A stretch of DNA of 64,000 nt from Anniella stebbinsi (GCA_029215795.1 JARDYH010000001.1:399565154-399629153); one strand, 5' to 3'. Positions 22,174-31,938 are shown, numbered from the stretch's first letter. Numbers and translations: made by a program. Notes: generated by a model from the letters alone, not told the origin.

Positions 22174-23223
22174 ATGGAGCCAGAGGGAGAGGGGGCCCGG
22201 GGCGACCCGGCCGAGGACACCGGCTCACAAATCCCAGGAGGAGCAGCCAGGACCCCCCAGAAAGACGCAGAATGCAGCACTGGTCCCAGGCAAAAGATCG
22301 GGCACTTCATAGAGCTCTGGGGCAGCCTGGAAGCCAGGAGGATCATGGCCACAGCCAGGCATGATCAGCTCTACTCCTGGTTCGGCAAGCAGATGCAGGA
22401 ATGGGGACACAACTGCAGCGGCAAGCAATGCAAGGACAAGCTCCACAGACTCAAGAGGAAGTTCAAGGAGATCGTCACCCACAATAAAACAAGCAGCGTC
22501 CAGCCACGCACCATGCCCTTCTACGACGAACTGGCACACCTGCTGTTGGAGCGCCACGACGTCATCCTGGGACACACGGCAGGCAGCAGAGTCACCACCA
22601 ATGAGCCGTCGCGCACACGACAACGAGCATGGCTGGACCAAGGGGTGCAATGGGAGGAGAGCTCCACCACACAGGAACCACAGCCGCCGGAACGGAGGGA
22701 CACCCCACGCCCAACACCCACCGGCAAGAAGGCCGTGAGGGCATCAGCCGAAGCATGGCTGGCCAAGGCGAAGCCAAGGAGCCATCCCACGGCATCCCAA
22801 AGCCCATCGGTGCTTGCGAGGCTGCCACCCGTGCTGTCCAGGACAGCCAACACCTCAAGGAGCATCTCCCCCACGCCAGCCTCCTCCAGCAGCAGCAGCC
22901 CCATGGCCTTCTTACGGCTCATCTGTGCGGATATGCAGGTAGAGGATCCTGCACCTGACCCACTGGTGCCAGAGACCCAGCAGGAGGACAAAGGGCCAGG
23001 GCCATCGCACCCGAGGGCGACTCCCACAAAGGGACGTGCGGCCGCCACTGCAGGGCAAGCGCCGCGGGCAGAGATGGCACCCCGTACGTGGCTGGGGTTG
23101 TCGACGCAGCACCACGGTGCAGGGTTTCGCCTGCAGCATCTTGGATGTCGTGATGGAGACGGGGCCAGTGTCACAGGAGGACCAGGTCGAAATGGAGCAG
23201 CTCGTGGAACAACAGGTGGGTGA
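22174..23223 (+). CDS. Harbinger ORF1: Myb/SANT-like DNA-binding protein
   Basis: A 349-codon frame. Residues about 42-125 form a trihelix/Myb-SANT-like domain: an IELWG start, a middle helix with YSWFGKQMQEWG, and the signature CSGKQCKDKLHRLKRKFKEI, then FYDELAHLL. In Harbinger elements such a protein binds the transposon ends and brings the transposase into the nucleus. The rest is Pro/Ser/Thr-rich and low complexity. The frame ends at 23223. An adjoining frame (23036-23440) continues with an acidic tail, so the real protein may be spliced or frameshifted. Strand and order match the transposase downstream. Confidence 0.75.
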   Translation: MEPEGEGARGDPAEDTGSQIPGGAARTPQKDAECSTGPRQKIGHFIELWGSLEARRIMATARHDQLYSWFGKQMQEWGHNCSGKQCKDKLHRLKRKFKEIVTHNKTSSVQPRTMPFYDELAHLLLERHDVILGHTAGSRVTTNEPSRTRQRAWLDQGVQWEESSTTQEPQPPERRDTPRPTPTGKKAVRASAEAWLAKAKPRSHPTASQSPSVLARLPPVLSRTANTSRSISPTPASSSSSSPMAFLRLICADMQVEDPAPDPLVPETQQEDKGPGPSHPRATPTKGRAAATAGQAPRAEMAPRTWLGLSTQHHGAGFRLQHLGCRDGDGASVTGGPGRNGAARGTTGG

Positions 23224-23440
23224 CGTGATGGAGCCAGAACTGTCACCATCCCAGGAAGAGTTGCGGGACATCAATACACAGGCCACCATGACACCTTCGT
23301 GGAGTTGGAGGCGATGGAGGAGGGGCCGCGACATCCCACCAGACTCCGATGAAGAGGGAGAGGAGGAGGGGGAGGAGGCGGAGAAGGAGAAGGAGGATGA
23401 GGAGGGGGCAGAGAGACCCACCCAGGACGACATGGCCTAA
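23130..23440 (+). CDS. Probable 3' exon or shifted tail of Harbinger ORF1 (acidic)
   Basis: In the +1 frame relative to ORF1 the sequence reads a plausible helical and acidic stretch (QEDQVEMEQLVEQQ, then DSDEEGEEEGEEAEKEKEDE) and stops at 23440. Possible splice sites exist between about 23083 (GTACGT) and 23124 or 23137 (CAG), which could join it to ORF1. Alternatively a single indel has broken ORF1. Assigning it to ORF1 is inference; cDNA would decide. Confidence 0.4.
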
Positions 23441-24549
23441 GCCACGGTCGTCCTACGGGTCCCTAGGCGCATCCGCCAAGGGACCATAGGGGTATACAGT
23501 TCTTGATCCACCCCCAGCCCTATACTCGATAAGACCCCTTTAGATCCCCGTCCCTCTGGCCGCTGCCTCCCTCGGCCCATTCTGGCTGCTCAAGGCCATG
23601 TCCATCAGCATCCCTTTGCAACATTGTAGTACACCCTGGATGCCTCTCATTCCCGGCCCCATCTCCCCTCATTGCAGCCAACTCCTGTCGAGATGGCATC
23701 ACCCTACAGGTCCTTGGGGCTATGTGCAGGCCGCATTGTCCGACGCCGCAGGGCCCTGCGGCGTGGAGGTTGGTTACAGGGCAGTCAGGCAGGGTGCATG
23801 GCCGTTGCTCTGGCCTCCATGTCACTGATGGCTGTCCCCCCTCCCCTCCCCCCTTCTGTTCTCCCCTCCCAGGGAAACTGCGCTCCCTCTGCCGTGCCAT
23901 CTGCAGAAGGTGGAGGGCCCAAAAGGTACGGCGTCTCCACGCTCTAGAGGTGGCCCCGGGAGAAGTCATACGTCGCATTCGACGTCTGGAACGAAGCCGG
24001 CCATAGGCCCTTCCGCCGGCATGGAGGCCCTCGCCCATCCCCCCTCAGTCGTAGCTTAGTCTCTTCCTGCTGTGCCAATTACCCTTCACGCACCCCACTC
24101 TGGCCACTTCCTTTCACTCCCCTCTCTTGCAGGTGCGCTACAGCCAAAACAAATCCTCCTGCTCTCCCATTCCCAAGCTACCGTAGTTGGCAGTCCCATG
24201 CTGCCAGCCTTGCCACACCTCCCTCCGCCCTCCTGCTCCGTCACGGCCACCGCTCCTCCTGTCCTGCCCGCCTCCCCTCTGGCCACCCCAGCACTGGCGA
24301 CTATGGAGCGGAGGGGGCTCGCCACGGCCTGCTTGCAGGGGGCGATCCAGGCGGCCACGCAGAAGCATGGCAAGGCCGACGAGTAGGACTTATTACGTGC
24401 CCGGCTGAGGCGCCTGAGTGGGGCCTTGCCCGCAGAGCCAGTGTTTGGAATGGAGGCCCTCCGCTGGCCCCTTGGCACAGCAGAGGCCGTGCCTTGTCTC
24501 TGGGCTGCCATCCTGCTGGTGTTTCACTGCCGTGAGGCGGCCACGATGA
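23441..24549 (+). other. Harbinger inter-ORF region, possible extra exons
   Basis: GC-rich. Two short stretches follow plausible acceptors. One after 'ccctcccag' (about 23870) encodes a basic segment with RAICRRWRAQKV up to a stop at 24006. The other, at 24301-24386, starts MERRGLATACLQGA. Either may be a terminal exon of a transposon protein. I cannot choose between these and chance frames. Confidence 0.3.
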
Positions 24550-24896
24550 TTGCGGAGACACTGGCTGGAGGCACAGCCGAGGAAGCTCTGTACCGCACCC
24601 CCCCCGTCGATGTCGGCCGAGCTTCTTACCGAGCACGAGACTGTCTGCTGCCGGGTGCTCCCCCAGCCGGATGCCATGTGGAAGGAGATGCAGGACTTGG
24701 AGGACTGGGACGACGAGCGATTCCGTGGGAGCTTCCGCATGTCCCGCGCGATGTTCGAGGTGCTGGTGGCTGAGGTGACCCCAGTCTTGCAGTGGGAGTG
24801 TACCAACATGCACCCATGCATTCCTGTTTCTCGTCGCCTTGCCCTGACGCTGTACAAGCTGGTGTTTAATGTGGGCCACCTGCCGCTGTCGACCAT
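24550..24896 (+). pseudogene. Harbinger transposase, N-terminal part (interrupted)
   Basis: This frame encodes the N-terminal helical part of a HARBI1-like transposase. MWKEMQDLEDWDDERFRGSF is followed by FEVLVAEV and RRLALTLYKLVF, the usual start of the helix-turn-helix region. The start could be 24550, 24613 or the ATG at 24676. It runs in frame up to the CAT at 24894-24896, where the nested element begins; reading on adds a few foreign residues and a stop. The remainder of the protein lies at 25242-26100. An intact protein is therefore not made from this copy unless the insert is removed. Confidence 0.85.
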
Positions 24897-25241
24897 GGCT
24901 GCCTCTACAAGGGGCATTTAAAGCTCTTTCAAGGCGCATTAAAAAATTTACCTCTACAAGAATGGAGCGCAAATTGGGTGTAGAGGCGCGTTTTCTCTCC
25001 GATTATGTGCATTATCGAATGCGCGTTAAATAGCGAGTTTTATTTTGCTCCGGCCGTTAAAGCGCATTTTGACAATGTGAACAAGCGATTCTCCGCATGT
25101 CAACAGTTTAAATCGCGTTTCGGTCGTCCAGTAATGCGCTTCGCCACCTCTCGTACAGAGGTATTAGGCTTAAATGCGCTTCTGCGAATATGCGCATAAT
25201 CGCCTAACCAGGCGTAAAGGCGAATTCTTGTAGATGAGGCC
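24897..25241. mobile_element. Nested Harbinger-like MITE (345 bp) inside the transposase
   Basis: The insert starts GGCTGCCTCTACAAG and ends CTTGTAGATGAGGCC. It is flanked by the triplet CAT at 24894-24896 and 25242-25244, a 3-bp duplication. Removing the insert and one CAT would bring the two transposase halves into one frame. The inner ends 'aaaaaatttacctctacaagaatggagcgcaa' and 'cagaggtattaggcttaaatgcgctt' are shared with the 930-bp element at 56905-57834, while the centres differ. It has no coding capacity. GGCCTCATCTACA-like ends also occur at 4107 and 45870. Confidence 0.88.
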
Positions 25242-26100
25242 CATCTTCGGGGTGGGCATGTCCACGGCCTGCGAGATCTTCCGTGAGATGGTGAGCATCC
25301 TAAACGAGCTGTACCTGGCCGACGTCATCCGGGTTGGGGACGAGAAGGAGAACATGCGTGGCTTCCATGCCCTGGGCTTTCCGTGGGCGGTGGGGGCAAT
25401 GGACTCGACCCATGTGCACATCCTGGGCCCCCCCTCCCGTGGCGAGGAGTACTACAACCGCAAGCATTTCTACAGCATGGTTCTCCAGGCGGTGGTGGAT
25501 GCCAAGGGCCGCTTCATGGATGTCTATGCGGACTTGTCCAGGCGGAGCCACGACACGGCTGTTTTCTGGAACTCCCCCCTGGCTGCCAAGCTGACATTGG
25601 TCCGCTTCCTGACTTCCGGGCCCGCTTCTGTGTGCGGCCGTGCGGTGGGCCCGCTCCTCCTGGCCGACCAGTCGTTCGCCGTGCAGCCGTGGCTGATGGC
25701 GCCATACCACGACCCCCGCACCAACGTCCAGCGTAAATACAACTACTACCATTGCCATGCCCGCCTGCCCGTGGAGCGTGCCTTTGGGTGTCTGAAGGAG
25801 CGTTGGCGCTCCCTGTTCAGCTTGTTGGACTTGCAGGCCGACATCATTCTGGACGTGATGGTGTGCTGCTGCATCCTGCACAACATATGCGAGTCCCGTG
25901 GGGATGTGTTACTGGCCGAGCACCCCAACCTCCCCTGGGCAAGCGAGGACGCTGACGCCATCCCTGTGGACGGGCAGGACATTGTGCCGTTGCCGGGCCC
26001 CGAGAATCCCGTTGGGGAGCGTCGCGCCCGTTTGGAGGCATCACGGGTGCATGAGAGCATCAGTGCCTGGATCTGGCTCCGCTACTCCCACCCCCTGTGA
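25242..26100 (+). pseudogene. Harbinger transposase, catalytic DDE part (interrupted)
   Basis: Continues the transposase with IFGVGMSTACEIFREM (helix-turn-helix), then the DDE/RNase-H-fold core. The first Asp is in GAMDSTHVHI (codon 25402-25404). The second is in LLLADQSFAVQPWLMAPY (codon 25666-25668). The Glu is in ARLPVERAFGCLKERWR (codon 25774-25776). All three catalytic residues and the usual P-W-L-x-x-P-Y and ERxFG-LK-RW blocks are intact, with no stops. Spacing (88 and 36 residues) fits PIF/Harbinger. The frame opens at an ATG (25234) inside the nested element, but that product would lack the N-terminus. The catalytic half looks young; the gene is broken only by the insertion. Confidence 0.9.
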
Positions 26101-26325
26101 GCATCGGCTGTGAGGTTCCATCTGTGGACTGGCATCTCTCCTGGCGTGCTGCCCCTCTCCGCTTCTTCCCCTTCGCCCGTTCTGTGGCTGGCTCCCTGGG
26201 GGTGTTGGCTCAGCTGTCCCTTCTTCACCGCTGTGCCTTCCCAGGGGTGCCTGTCCTTTCCGTAGGCTCTGCCCTTGCTTCATAGTGGCCATGTGCCTTA
26301 TTGCCCATTTCTGAGCTCCCTGCTG

Positions 26326-26331
26326 AATAAA
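26326..26331 (+). terminator. Polyadenylation signal of Harbinger transcript
   Basis: AATAAA about 225 nt after the transposase stop, followed by a T/G-containing stretch. The position fits a 3' UTR. Confidence 0.6.
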
Positions 26332-26862
26332 GTTTTCCAAAATGCCCCACTCTTGTCTTCTTTCCTGTGTGTGCGGGTGGATGCTCTGGGGGCTGTGGGC
26401 TGTGGGTCGCCCTCGCGGCTGCCAAGTCTCCTGTGTAGGGTGGGCAGGTGTGGCTCCCTGGGGCATGGGTGCCAACGTTTGGGGTGCAGTGCGGGGTGCG
26501 GCCGTTGTATTGGTGCGGCCGTTCCTCCTGGCTGCCTCTTTGCCCAAGGCTGCTGTGTTCCGCCCATTGCCTGAGGCGGCCAATGGGGTTTGGGAGGCGT
26601 GTCCTGCATCGGCTTCAATGGCGGCGCCCATGGGTTTTCGGCCACACTGTGTTCTGGGATACCTGCGGGAGGATTAACGGAGGTCGGTAAGCGGAGAACA
26701 TGGCAGCCGAACTGTCAGTCAGAGTTATTAACAACCGGGGGGTTTGCCGGTTCCGAGCAGTGCCTGTTGCAGCATGTCGTTCGTGGAGCTCCGCCTCCCT
26801 AATGCACCATCAGTACGTTATTTCCCCTCCGTTGCTTAATATGTCGTCCGAACTGAGCCATT

Positions 26863-27225
26863 GTCTCTTTTTCTGGGAAGTTTTTGATTAGCTTTCTGGG
26901 AGCAGAAAACCTTTTGTTTATCCTTGCCTAGCAGCCAGGAATGCAATACAGTGATGTTAATCAGTGTACTCGTGGTTGAAAGCAACTGATTGTATGTGCT
27001 ATAGCTAAAACAACTTAGCCGACAATTCAGCTCCCACTCAGCACCAGAGAAGGCAAAGTGAACAGAACGTTCCATACAGTTTCATCAGCAAGGATGTGGA
27101 AATTGGACTTTGTAAAAATTCAGCACTTGGTAATGAAAAATCCTAGTTGAATGTTGTCAGAACTAAGCCATGTCCCTCATAAATTTAATTACATACATTC
27201 AAATTGCCTGGGATTTGGAAAACAA
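26863..27225. other. No recognised feature
   Basis: AT-rich sequence to the right of the Harbinger element. Nothing recognised. Confidence 0.4.
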
Positions 27226-27972
27226 TTAACTTAAGTAAAAGAACTGAATATCAATTATAAACTTTTCAGAATTGGAATTATACCTCTGAACAGATACCTC
27301 TGTTGTATATGTATAGGGTATTCTAGTCACCTCTGTGGACCTATGTAATTGGCAGACATATTTATTATCTTGAAATATGTGCGATATCCTGAACCAAGAA
27401 TATGTGATGGGAAAATTGTTCTCTCCATTCCAGCAGGTTTCCATAATGCCCACTATTTCTAGGTTCTCCGTTACAAGCAGGCATTCCAATTCTCCCATTT
27501 TGACTGGGAGGCTTGTAGCATTTGCGTAGAAACACCTATACATGGTGTACCACCCTAGATGCTCTGACGTGTGCATCTTCTGCTATGGCATTTAAGCCTC
27601 TTTGATTGGCTATCATGGTGCACCATATGCTCATGGCCTATTCCCTCTCCTTCTGCATTTGGGCAATTGGAAGCATTTTCATCTGCATCCCAAGGGATGA
27701 TTTAACCTGAACGGGATGCTTCCTAGCTCCCCCAGGGATCAGTTTAAAAGCTGCTCTGCTACCCTTTTTATATTTAGCACCAGCAGTTTGGTCCCATTTT
27801 GGTTTAAGTGGGGCCCATCATGCTTGTACAGGCCTAGCTTGTCCCAAAATGTCCTCCAGTTCCCTGTAATTTTCCCAATGAATTTTTGGGTAGATTTGGG
27901 CCCCCTAGCAGATTCCATAAAGGGGCAGCCACTGGAATTCCATAACCCCAAAGCACAATAATATGCTAGCAT
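27226..27972 (-). repeat. CR1 LINE fragment spanning ORF1 end and ORF2 start
   Basis: On the minus strand, 27972-27739 encodes LGLYKHDGPHLNQNGTKLL, which looks like the 'DGxHLnxxG' catalytic block at the end of the esterase-type ORF1 found in CR1/L2 elements. Downstream, 27576-27226 encodes ANATSLPVKMGELECLL and VGIMETCW, matching the start of a CR1 endonuclease ('NARSL..K..EL', 'ITETW'). The order and spacing fit a real ORF1-ORF2 junction. It is decayed and truncated on both sides. Confidence 0.65.
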
Positions 27973-27984
27973 TTTCAGGGCATG

Positions 27985-28034
27985 ATGACATTATTGTGAG
28001 CCACTTAGGGATTTTAATATATTAGGCAGTATAA

Positions 28035-28066
<32 letters not shown>
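27985..28066 (+). repeat. LINE tail and (ATA)n microsatellite
   Basis: 'gtgagccacttagggattttaatatattaggcagtataaa' followed by about nine ATA/AAT units (28036-28066). Confidence 0.65.
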
Positions 28067-28068
<2 letters not shown>

Positions 28069-28476
28069 CAGCAAGAGTTTTGGTTAGGGGACTTGTAACA
28101 ATATTGACGTATGAAGTTATACTGCTTAATCAATAGCATTCTCATCTAAGCAACCCTGATTGCCTCTGTTTGAAAACAAACTGGTTGGGAAGTAAAAATA
28201 GCTTAGAAGATGAGAGTGACATTTCCGTCCTATTTTTCACATGAGCAACATATTGATTAAATAAATGCCCTCTTCACCTAAAACGGTCGCTCTTAATCCA
28301 AGGCTTTATATCTCCATTGATTCATTGTAAAGGTCAATTTGAAATATCATCCATTCCCTGGGGAAACACACGATATGGGTTTTCTATATGACGGTAGGCT
28401 TGCAAGCTAGTGTGGACTCAAGTGAAAAGGAGAATGGAACTTGAACATTATTAGAAAGCCCAGCCTAGCTATATAG
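28067..28476. other. No recognised feature
   Basis: AT-rich, nothing recognised. Confidence 0.4.
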
Positions 28477-28602
28477 CAGAGGTGTTGGACCTTCTTCAGT
28501 CTATGGACTAGATTTAGTTTTAGAGAACTTCTAGGGAGCTGTATTCCCATGACGGCTGGGGCCAAAGGCAAAACATGATGGGGACAACATTCCCAAAAAT
28601 GC
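28477..28602. repeat. Small palindromic MITE-like repeat, degraded
   Basis: 'cagaggtgttggacctt' and 'gggagctgtattcccatgacggctggggc' resemble the family at 33265-33394 with substantial decay. Confidence 0.45.
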
Positions 28603-28693
28603 CAGCATTGCTTTTTGGTAAAATATAAACATCTCAATCTTTCCAACTGAGCCAGAGCTTTGGGCAATTAGGAATCTAATGGCAGGCAGGTCA

Positions 28694-29045
28694 AAAGACA
28701 GGAAGCTCAGTGATAGAGCACCTGGTTTGCATGCAAAATGTCCAAGGACCAGTCCCTAGCATCTCCCGTAGGACTGGGAAATAGTTCTTTTGGAAACTCT
28801 AGAGAGTCAGCGTAGACCAGTGGTCTTTAACTGGTCCAGACCCAAGACCCACCTCGGACTCCCAACCTGCGACATGGGACCCACTTTCACAATTGCCCAA
28901 CATGGCATCAACAGCTTTGCTGCCATGACCCATCTGTACTGATCTTGAGATCCACTTTTGGGTTGTGACCCACCAGTTGAAGACCACTGGTGTAGACACC
29001 AGTAAGTTGGATGGGCCGAGGGTCTGTTTTGGCATAAGAGAGTTT
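28694..29045 (+). repeat. tRNA-derived SINE, interrupted by a hAT MITE
   Basis: The head 'ggaagctcagtgatagagcacctggtttgcatgcaaaatg' is tRNA-Ala-like, as in the copy at 3613. The SINE resumes after the nested element at about 28998 with 'caccagtaagttggatgggccgagggtctg'. The nested element occupies 28818-28989. Confidence 0.7.
28818..28989. mobile_element. hAT (Charlie-like) MITE nested in a SINE
   Basis: Inverted ends CAGTGGTCTTTAACTGGT and ACCAGTTGAAGACCACTG, with inner arms 'cccaagacccacc'/'gggttgtgaccca'. Flanks GCGTAGAC (28810-28817) and GTGTAGAC (28990-28997) match at 7 of 8. The CAGTGGT ends and 8-bp duplication are typical of Charlie/MER5-like hAT elements. Its position inside the SINE dates it as the younger insertion. 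Confidence 0.8.
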
Positions 29046-29139
29046 CTTGTGTCCTATGTCCAGGTGATGGGATAGCTAATGGAAGAGGTTACTGGATCAC
29101 AAGGAGCAATGTGTTCCAGAAATGTTAAATGTCTGGCCA

Positions 29140-29715
29140 CAGGGATCATTTATTGGGAAACTCAAGACTGATTACTGCAATGCGCTCTCTGTGGGGCTGC
29201 CCTTGAGATTGGCCTGAAAACTGCAACTAATGCAGAATTTGGCAGTTAGATTGATGAGTGGAGCAGGCCACTGTGAGACAGCTTTGTCCAGAGAACTGTG
29301 CTATCTGCCAATATGTTACCAGACCAGAATCAGTGATGTTATTGACATGTAAGGCCCTGAACAACGTGGGGCCAGGCTACCCGAGGGAGTGGCTTCTCCC
29401 ATATCAACTTCCCCCCTTCCTGAGATTCACAGATCAGGACTTCCTGGTTCTCCCATCATCTGCACAGATACATTTAATGGCAGCCTTTTTGGTGTGACCC
29501 CTGCCTTTGGAATTTCCTCCCCTTCTGGTGCGACAGGCACTATCTTTAAAGTATTTGTATACCTGGCCATTTGCTGATGTTACTACCTAACTCAGTAGGT
29601 TTTCTTTGTTTTTACTTCTGCATTTCATTTTAATTGCTTTAATGCATTCTGTACTCAGCCCTGTGACTTGATAATGAAGGATGGTATATAAATATTTTAA
29701 AATAAATAAATAAAA
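29140..29715 (+). repeat. CR1/L2-clade LINE 3' fragment
   Basis: Carries decayed ORF2 text ('gattactgcaatgcgctctctgtggggctgccc' = DYCNALxVGLP, and 'aaggccctgaacaacgtggggccaggctac' = KALNxxGPGY). It ends in a 3' UTR 'gtgacttgataatgaaggatggtatataaat' and AAATAAATAAATAAA. Stops break the frame. Confidence 0.75.
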
Positions 29716-30939
29716 AATAATATGCTAGAAAAAAATATTATTTAGTGATCTTCTGCTTATTCTCATTTAAAAAGCAATCCCAAATGGACTTGACCTCCGC
29801 TCAAACATTTTCGGCGAGGTGTATTTTACGAGTGGCGCTGTAGAATGAGGTGCAGAGCAAGAGTCATACAAGGCTCTGATTGTTCAGCTGTTAGAGGCTT
29901 TCAAGGCAACACATGCTTTCGACAAATCGACAGGTTGCAGGAGCAGCCCGTTCTTCCTTCCAATGTAACACGATTGCCTCCCTCAGGACAAAGTGCTACT
30001 GCTGGAAATAATCTTCAGCTCCATCCTCTGACTGGCATCCCATTAGCAGGTCTGATGTTTGTCCCGCTCCTGTGGCTACGTATTGGTTCAAGGAAGAGTT
30101 CAAATAGGAAATGGAATAGGAGTAATGCAGGCATGGAGAATCCTACATTAACTTTAGGGTCTGGACTATCTAAAACTTATCTGCATTCCTGAATTTCACT
30201 TATGTGGGCTGGAACGAATAGTACTATTCGTTCTCCCTGTGATACAAGCCAGATCATTATGACATACCCAGGAACTAGCAGGCATAGGGTTCTGAACCCA
30301 CAGGAAGATGGGAGCTTATATAAATCATGCATACCACAATCCGATGGAGATTCATCAGTCCAGTCCAGCAACCACAGCTATGATATCACTCGTTGGCACA
30401 AAACACGTAAACTGGATCAGAAACATGTGAACAGGATTATCTAAATGCTGGTGCATACGTGTGGAGAGATAGCCTGGCTTAAAAGGTAAAATCCCACCTG
30501 CACAATATTCGGAGTGAAATCTCCTTGTGCCTGAGATTTCTCCTCAAATTATTTGTAAAAAGTGACAGTCCCCCTTTTGATGAACTGTGCAGGAGAACTT
30601 CTCTGTGGAGGGTGCTCACGGTTCATGTCTGTCTGTATCCCATTCTTAGTACAACATCGTCTTCCTTTGGTGGCCAACATTTCACATTACTTCATGGAAA
30701 GCCTGCCCATGATCAAAGACGTAATCATGAATTAACTCTTTTTAAAAATAATAATAATAATGGTGAAGGCACCCTATTTGGTGTGGTGAGAGTTTCAAGA
30801 ATGCCTCCGTGGCAAGACTTTTGATTTAAATTCTCAGTGATGCAATAAACATAAATTCAACCACATGATCAGTGTTACTTTCAGGATGTCTTGAGCCTTT
30901 GGGCACAGCATCCTTGGTTTGCACACTTGAGGATGCAGC
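29716..30939. other. No recognised feature except (AAT)n at 30745-30761
   Basis: No gene or repeat family is recognised apart from the short trinucleotide run. Confidence 0.4.
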
Positions 30940-31165
30940 TTCCATTGTCGTAGTGCTCGAACAGTCAGGAAGTTTTTCCTGATGTCCAGCCGGAATCTGG
31001 CTTCCTGTAAGTTGAGCCCATTATCCCGTGTCCTGCACTCTGGGTTGATCGAGAAGAGATCCTGGCCCTCTTCTGTGTGACAACCTTTCAAGTCTTTGAA
31101 GAGTGTTATCATGTCTCCCCTCAGTCTTTTCTTCTCCAGGATAAATATGCCCAGTTCTATAGCAA
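30940..31165 (-). repeat. CR1 LINE 3' region
   Basis: 'aacagtcaggaagtttttcctgatgtccagccggaatctggcttcctg' matches the antisense CR1 copy at 18640-18690. It extends further upstream in the element with 'catgtctcccctcagtcttttcttctccagg'. The terminal 8-bp repeat end is missing. Confidence 0.8.
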
Positions 31166-31351
31166 TCCTCTATAGCACACATCTTTATCTATGCAGAATG
31201 TAAGCAAACTTTCCATAAACTGCCAGCAATGAGTAATTACTTGTGGTGCTTTGTCAATCTCACTTGGGAAAGACTCTGTGACATGGACAAAGTCCTTTTC
31301 AAACCTCCACTCCTCCATCAGGAGAGTATGCGCGCGCACACACACAGATTG

Positions 31352-31737
31352 TAGCCTTCCCCTCCAGCTGTTTTGGTCTACAACTCCAGTCACCCCCAAC
31401 CGCTGGCCATGCTGACTGGGCCTTATGAGAGCTATAGTGCGCCACACCTAAAGGGAGCCAGGCCGGGGAGTGCTTTGCTACTGTGTGCCATCCTTCTCTG
31501 TTTTTGGACTACTACTCCCATCATCCCCAACCACCGGCCATGCTGACTGGCCTGATGGGAGCTGTAGATCCATCACACCTGGAGGGCGCTGTGCTAGCAT
31601 GCGCCAGCATTTCCCCAACCTGGGACATGCCCTCGAGATGTTTTTGGACTACATCCCCCATCATCCCTGGCCACGCGGGCTGGGGCTCATGGGAGTTGAA
31701 GTCCAAAACGTCCGGAAGCTGCAGCATTCCCTGGGGG
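31352..31737. repeat. Three tandem copies of a small palindromic MITE
   Basis: Copies at about 31352-31470, 31494-31625 and 31612-31737. Each contains 'ttttgg(a/t)ctac(a/t)actccca...' and 'ggccatgctgactgg' or a relative. They belong to the hairpin family seen clean at 33265-33394. They sit directly before the VPS13C CpG-rich promoter, within about 700 bp of the start codon. Confidence 0.65.
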
Positions 31738-31932
31738 AATAACAAGGAGGAGAGAAAGAAAAGGTATGTCCCCCCCCCCAACATCACCCCCCTCTCTCCG
31801 TTTTTTAAAATAATCTCCTCAGGCGAAATAACGGACAAATGGCGGGTGGGGGGGATGGAAAGGAGGGAGAGCCCCTCGCGCTGGCCGGGTCACGCGCACC
31901 GCAGCCTATCGGAGGAGACGCTGGCGAACATC

Positions 31933-31938
31933 ACGTGG
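31933..31938. promoter_or_regulatory. CACGTG E-box
   Basis: CACGTG in the context ATCACGTGGG, about 130 bp upstream of the VPS13C start codon. Such sites are bound by USF, MYC/MAX and MiT/TFE factors. The flanks match only part of the lysosomal CLEAR consensus, so a lysosome-linked role is a guess. Confidence 0.4.

Larger units (their letters stand above)
21189..26859 (+). mobile_element. PIF/Harbinger DNA transposon, near complete, with nested insertion
   Basis: The ends are GGCTCAGTTCGGACGACAT at 21189 and its inverted copy ending at 26859. The inverted repeat extends about 31 bp (to TTAAGCAACGG) with one mismatch. Both sides are flanked by ATT (21186-21188 and 26860-26862), the 3-bp duplication expected for PIF/Harbinger. 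Subterminal 'tgtcgtctggaggg' motifs recur near 21258 and 21378. Inside are a Myb/SANT-like ORF (from 22174) and a DDE transposase (24550-26100), the standard two-gene layout, then AATAAA at 26326-26331. The element is GC- and CpG-rich, in sharp contrast to its AT-rich surroundings. A second element is nested at 24897-25241. Confidence 0.92.

Noticed and set aside
21369..22364. 331-codon frame in the 5' part of the Harbinger element as a third transposon protein
   Set aside because: Low complexity (His/Gln/Pro/Arg-rich) and overlaps other long frames on both strands, as expected where GC content makes stops rare. It has no domain, and ORF1 with its SANT signature is in another frame.
22521..23249. 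242-codon antisense frame
   Set aside because: Mirror of ORF1 in GC-rich DNA; composition only.
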